From CALKZN01 sp964633815 (GTDB lineage: Bacteria > Pseudomonadota > Gammaproteobacteria > Arenicellales > Arenicellaceae): a stretch of DNA of 64,000 bases. Location: positions 25,081-89,080 of the forward strand of contig CAZWHW010000005.1 in the NCBI GenBank assembly GCA_964633815.1, in the 5' to 3' direction. Positions within the stretch are counted from its first letter, which is position 1. Each line of letters opens with the position of its first letter. Shown in pieces: positions 62,033 through 64,000 of the stretch. The translations under genes were made by a program, and so were the position numbers. The notes below the pieces were generated by a model that had not been told where the DNA came from, did no database searches, and was given only the letters and a program-made list of their open reading frames with translations.

Positions 62033-62418
62033 GATGATTCTTTTGGTTGTGATAGTAAACGAAAAATGAACAAGCCAAGGCCGATTAATAATAGGCTGCC
62101 GCCAACGGGTGTAATTGCACCTAACCAACGAATGTTAGTGAGCGCTAAAACATATAAACTGCCTGAAAATAGCATTGCGCCCGCAATCAGTAGCCAGGGC
62201 GTAGATTTGAGAGGTGCAGCGTTGGGCAGATGAGCATAGATGGCTAGGCCAAGTAGGCATAAAGCAATATAAAAATGATATTGTGATGCCGTTGAGAATA
62301 CGGCTGCAGTGCCATGTGAATCTAAAATCTTCTGCCAAGCATGTGCGCCAAAGGCGCCTAATGCGATAGCAAGTAAGATCATAGTGGCGGCAATACATAG
62401 CAAAATATTGGGGCGCAT
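62029..62418 (-). CDS. DUF423 small membrane protein
   Basis: 129 aa with four membrane helices and the DUF423 (YgdD-like) signature: LGAFGAHAWQ near the N-terminus, TASQYHFYIALCLLG, and the C-terminal AITPVGGSLLLIGLG. The function is unknown. It is the first gene of a DUF423-cobO-cobQ run, overlapping cobO by 4 bp. The linkage to cobalamin genes seems incidental, but co-transcription is likely. Confidence 0.9.
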   Translation of the reverse strand: MRPNILLCIAATMILLAIALGAFGAHAWQKILDSHGTAAVFSTASQYHFYIALCLLGLAIYAHLPNAAPLKSTPWLLIAGAMLFSGSLYVLALTNIRWLGAITPVGGSLLLIGLGLFIFRLLSQPKESS

Positions 62419-62514
62419 AAATTTTTAAACTATATTTAGGGAAAATAACGTATAAGTATCTATACTAAATGATTAAACTGGTGTGAACAAACACCAAGCT
62501 ATTGTTATAAACAT

Positions 62515-62724
62515 ATGTACGACTTAGAGACTAAAACGATTCAATGTCCATATTGTTGGGAAGAGTTTGCTACAACTATAGATCGTTCAGAGTTCGAATT
62601 CTCAGAAGAAGAGCAACAATATACTGAAGATTGTTATGTTTGTTGTCGTCCGATTGTGTTTAGGATTCGACTGAATCAACGTAATCAATTAGACGTTCAG
62701 GTCTCAGCTGAATTGGATTGCTAG
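62515..62724 (+). CDS. CPxCG-motif cysteine-rich small protein
   Basis: 69 aa with two cysteine pairs, CPYC (11-14) and CYVCC (40-44), likely a zinc ribbon, followed by a short acidic/beta tail. It matches the widespread CPxCG small-protein family in gammaproteobacteria, with Trp in place of the final Gly. The function is unknown. It lies alone between the divergent DUF423 gene and the convergent hydrolase. A hairpin (62755-62782) with no T-run follows the stop. Confidence 0.88.
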   Translation: MYDLETKTIQCPYCWEEFATTIDRSEFEFSEEEQQYTEDCYVCCRPIVFRIRLNQRNQLDVQVSAELDC

Positions 62725-62754
62725 CAATTTATTTAAGTTATAGGTAGTTATAGC

Positions 62755-62782
62755 GCCAATCAGCTTAGGAAGCTTGATTGGC
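62755..62782. other. Hairpin at the end of the CPxCG and hydrolase genes
   Basis: GCCAATCAGCTT (62755-62766) pairs with AAGCTTGATTGGC (62770-62782) with one bulged base and an AGG loop. It overlaps the hydrolase stop codon. There is no T-run, so it is at best a weak or factor-assisted terminator. Confidence 0.4.
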
Positions 62783-63556
62783 AACTATGTCTAAGTCGAT
62801 CCCCATATAACGAGATGCCCATGCACAAAGTGTAGTAGCAGCATATTCTGCATCTTGTTTGTCAGATAATAGATGGTCAGCAGTATCTAATGAAATAAAA
62901 CTTTTTGGATGTGCTGCCGATTGATAGATTTTTGCAGCCTCATTAATGCCAACAATGTTATCAATTGGGGAGTGCATGACCAAAACTGGAAGATTTAGTG
63001 ATGATAAGTAATTGGTTGAGGAATATTTATCAAGATCCTCTACTAATTGTTTTTTGATAGTAAATTTTTGTACGCCTATATTGACCTCAGCATTGCCTTC
63101 CTTTTCCAATTCTTCGCTAGCACTAGAGAATAAATGTTTGACGTGCTTCGCAGTCGCAGGAGCTCCAATGGTGGCAACAGCTTTAATTGATTTAATGCCA
63201 GAAGCTGCACTCAATACTGCCGCGCCGCCTAAGCTATGCCCCACCAATAAACTAGGTGCTTGATATTGTTCTTCCAGTGCTTTTGCGGCAAGGACCAAAT
63301 CCTGTACATTTGACGAGAAATTGGTGTTGGCAAAATCGCCATCACTGCTGCCTAAACCAGTGAAATCAAATCTGAGCACGGCAATTCCATCATTGGCTAG
63401 CGCGCGTGCTATTCGGGAGGCTGCAGCTATGTCTTTTCCGCAAGTGAAACAATGAGCAAAAATAGCATAAGCAACTGGTTCGCAATCAGGTGTATCTAAT
63501 CGACCAATCAATGTGTCTTGTTCGGCATTAGTAAATTCAAAGGGTAAGGTAGGCAT
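62765..63556 (-). CDS. Alpha/beta hydrolase, OsmC-associated type
   Basis: A 263 aa cytosolic hydrolase. The oxyanion region is AHCFTCGKDI, the nucleophile is Ser108 in GHSLGG, the acid is likely in HSPIDNIVG, and the catalytic His is in DTADHLL. The sequence resembles the N-terminal half of proteins that fuse this hydrolase to an OsmC peroxidase domain; here the OsmC part is absent. The substrate is unknown. A perfect 15-base palindrome (63591-63605) lies 34 bp upstream of the start. Confidence 0.85.
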   Translation of the reverse strand: MPTLPFEFTNAEQDTLIGRLDTPDCEPVAYAIFAHCFTCGKDIAAASRIARALANDGIAVLRFDFTGLGSSDGDFANTNFSSNVQDLVLAAKALEEQYQAPSLLVGHSLGGAAVLSAASGIKSIKAVATIGAPATAKHVKHLFSSASEELEKEGNAEVNIGVQKFTIKKQLVEDLDKYSSTNYLSSLNLPVLVMHSPIDNIVGINEAAKIYQSAAHPKSFISLDTADHLLSDKQDAEYAATTLCAWASRYMGIDLDIVANQAS

Positions 63557-64000
63557 AAATTTTATTTTAATATATTTGGTTATCTAAATTGACCTTAATA
63601 AGGTCAGGAAACTTGTAGTTTACAATTGAAAGTCTTAAAAAATTTAGAGCATTAATGGTTTTCAAATTTCTATATTGCTTTTATTTTTGTTTAGCAATAC
63701 TAAAAATGCTTGGCTAAATATTCATGATGTCCAACAGGATGCTTGTAATGGATACTTAAAATTGACTAAGTCATACATATTTATTAAGCCTTAATTGAAA
63801 TTTTTATTTTTATATCACGAAATAGATCTCATGTGGCGAATTTTGCCAAAAATAAAAATCAAACTATAAATAATATAGAAGGTTTTTCCATGAAGTCTGG
63901 AATTTAATTATGCAACATGAGCCAGTGATAGTTCGGCTTGGTTCATCTTTTTTCGAATTCTTGTAAAAAACAAAATTAAATGAGAATGGCAAATAACAAA
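63557..64000. other. Gene-free stretch at the right edge
   Basis: 444 AT-rich bases. Only peptides of 5-20 codons are open. It includes the GACCTTAATAAGGTC palindrome (63591-63605), which may be an operator for the hydrolase, and a hairpin with a T-run near 63917-63953. I see no protein gene or tRNA. A promoter for something beyond the window is possible. Confidence 0.5.
63917..63953 (+). terminator. Possible terminator or small-RNA 3' end
   Basis: ATGAGCCAG (63917-63925) and CTTGGTTCAT (63937-63946) can pair with one G-U and one bulge, followed by CTTTTTT (63947-63953). No gene precedes it on this strand, so if real it may end a small transcript. Confidence 0.35.

Noticed and set aside
62033..62128. 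Long N-terminus for cobO
   Set aside because: It overlaps the coding end of DUF423; the ATGA overlap at 62029-62032 is the normal coupling arrangement.
62419..62514. Cobalamin riboswitch ahead of the DUF423-cobO-cobQ run
   Set aside because: Only 96 bp are available, too short for the element, and no B12-box-like sequence was seen.
1..64000. CRISPR arrays, insertion sequences, tRNA or rRNA genes
   Set aside because: No regularly spaced repeats, transposase motifs or cloverleaf sequences were seen; the only sizeable direct repeat is the duplicated lipoyl segment.

Overview
The window is AT-rich chromosomal DNA from a Gram-negative bacterium, almost certainly a gammaproteobacterium. The evidence is a ParC very close to the enterobacterial protein, the dut-coaBC-radC-rpmB-rpmG order, a complete Na+-translocating NADH:quinone reductase operon (nqrABCDEF, apbE, nqrM), heptose-type lipopolysaccharide precursor genes and the ppx/ppk pair. 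I cannot name the genus. No rRNA, tRNA, CRISPR array, insertion sequence, prophage or plasmid feature was seen. Most of the window is housekeeping, with one accessory-looking stretch at about 38.4-52.0 kb.

Layout. 1-7 kb: parC (cut by the left edge), transaldolase, a ClC-type chloride transporter with CBS domains, phosphomannomutase and a small membrane protein. 7-15 kb, minus strand: lpd, sucB and sucA (2-oxoglutarate dehydrogenase E3, E2, E1), then gltA. The sucB product carries three lipoyl domains, two of them from a recent tandem duplication. 15-19.8 kb: dut, coaBC, radC, rpmB, rpmG, an HNH nuclease family gene, a parvulin and a ComEA-like helix-hairpin-helix protein. 20-27.3 kb: an AGE-family sugar epimerase, amtB, then ugd, a heptose-7-phosphate kinase, hldD and manC, which supply nucleotide-sugar precursors for the cell surface. 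27.4-29.7 kb: a potassium-channel-like protein with two RCK domains and a small membrane partner. 30-38.4 kb: the Na+-NQR operon with its FMN transferase and maturation factor, then cysB.

38.4-45.2 kb: a DegP/HtrA protease followed by an OmpR-type regulator and sensor kinase, an exported NlpC/P60-like lipoprotein, and a second regulator/kinase pair. A CpxR-like direct repeat lies ahead of degP, and an intrinsic terminator separates the first regulator from its kinase. 45.2-52 kb: a lipid-modification cluster of acyl desaturase, FAD oxidoreductase, DUF1365, a Cfa-like methyltransferase, DUF2878 and DUF1295, with a divergent NTF2-like gene and a DUF1499 gene. The Cfa-like enzyme has replaced two residues that bind bicarbonate in E. 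coli Cfa, so its product may not be an ordinary cyclopropane lipid.

52-64 kb: a LysM lytic transglycosylase, cytochrome c4, convergent ppx and ppk, an unknown exported protein, cobQ-cobO-DUF423, a small CPxCG protein, an alpha/beta hydrolase and about 440 bp without a gene at the right edge.

My best candidates for something undescribed are the lipid cluster with its altered Cfa homologue, the degP/two-component module with its internal terminator, and the three-lipoyl SucB. All functional assignments are by reading motifs; no searches were run.
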